NCBI GenBank assembly: GCA_002476905.1
Contig: DLND01000101.1
Span: forward strand, 1-6,331
Length of the DNA: 6,331 nucleotides
Direction of reading: 5' to 3'
DNA from: Flavobacteriales bacterium UBA7519
GTDB taxonomy: Bacteria; Bacteroidota; Bacteroidia; Flavobacteriales; Weeksellaceae
The position numbers and the translations under genes are program-made. The first letter of the stretch is position 1. Each line of letters opens with the position of its first letter. Shown here piece after piece: positions 6,275 through 6,331 of this stretch. The notes beneath the pieces are model-generated. The model did no database searches. It saw only the letters and a list, made by a program, of their open reading frames with translations, and had not been told where the DNA came from.

Positions 6275-6331
6275 GGAATACTTGACCGTCGTTATCTTTA
6301 TAAGCCTTCATACCCTCAAAACAAGCTTGTC
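6254..6331. repeat. Fold-back inverted repeat at the window end (probable assembly chimera)
   Basis: The arms 6254-6274 and 6311-6331 are perfect reverse complements over 21 bases, separated by 36 bases. The tail 6275-6331, read on the - strand from 6329, encodes QACFEGMKAYKDNDGQVF. That repeats the last ilvE residues (QACFEG) and then continues the conserved aminotransferase sequence in the same frame. The tail is thus the complementary strand of the real gene joined head-to-head, which is typical of a chimeric or fold-back read at a contig end. Confidence 0.9.

Noticed and set aside
6275..6285. A premature TGA stop making ilvE a short pseudogene
   Set aside because: The stop lies in the reverse-complement tail after the fold-back. 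The other strand shows the frame continuing, so the gene is cut by the sequence end and not mutated.
6254..6331. The 21-base inverted repeat as a functional hairpin, terminator or recombination site
   Set aside because: Both arms are the same ilvE coding sequence in opposite orientation and the loop is the complement of the next codons. A chimera explains everything.
1..6331. CRISPR arrays, tRNA/rRNA genes, insertion sequences, toxin-antitoxin or defence genes
   Set aside because: Reading both strands showed no spaced direct repeats, no tRNA-like cloverleaf, no transposase motifs, and no coding capacity left outside the genes listed.

Overview
The window suggests a low-GC Bacteroidota genome, most likely a Chryseobacterium-like member of the Weeksellaceae/Flavobacteriia. 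The reasons are the AT-rich coding sequence, the Bacteroidota-style RecQ of about 736 residues, the flavobacterial jelly-roll surface-protein tail at the left edge, TAA at all six real stops, the near absence of Shine-Dalgarno sites, and promoter-like TAnnTTTG boxes. This assignment rests on protein character and recalled family resemblance, not on a database search.

Layout, left to right. (1) The C-terminal end of a secreted or surface-type protein on + (1-347). (2) Convergent to it and overlapping it by 8 bases, a KdsD/KpsF-type arabinose-5-phosphate isomerase with SIS and two CBS domains on - (340-1299), probably starting at TTG. (3) A divergent intergenic region (1300-1475) with an intrinsic-terminator-like hairpin that no annotated gene explains. 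(4) RecQ helicase on + (1476-3686), followed by a clear terminator. (5) A GT4-type glycosyltransferase on + (3762-4832). (6) On -, a probable two-gene operon: mnmD, a tRNA wobble-uridine methyltransferase (6010-5312), then a NUDIX hydrolase (5277-4861). It ends in a hairpin terminator built partly from the NUDIX gene's own last codons. (7) Divergent from mnmD, the first 68 codons of a branched-chain aminotransferase, ilvE, on + (6070-6273), preceded by a good flavobacterial promoter match.

Functionally this is ordinary chromosomal housekeeping: Kdo/LPS precursor synthesis, DNA repair, glycan transfer, tRNA modification, nucleotide clean-up and branched-chain amino acid metabolism. There is no sign of a mobile element, CRISPR array, RNA gene or defence island.

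The most striking feature is the last 78 bases. After position 6274 the sequence flips to the other strand: 6275-6331 is the reverse complement of the true ilvE continuation and returns over the bases just read, giving a perfect 21-base inverted repeat (6254-6274 and 6311-6331). The stop that seems to end ilvE at 6283-6285 is therefore false. I read this as a fold-back chimera at a contig end rather than new biology. I did not find a convincing undescribed system.
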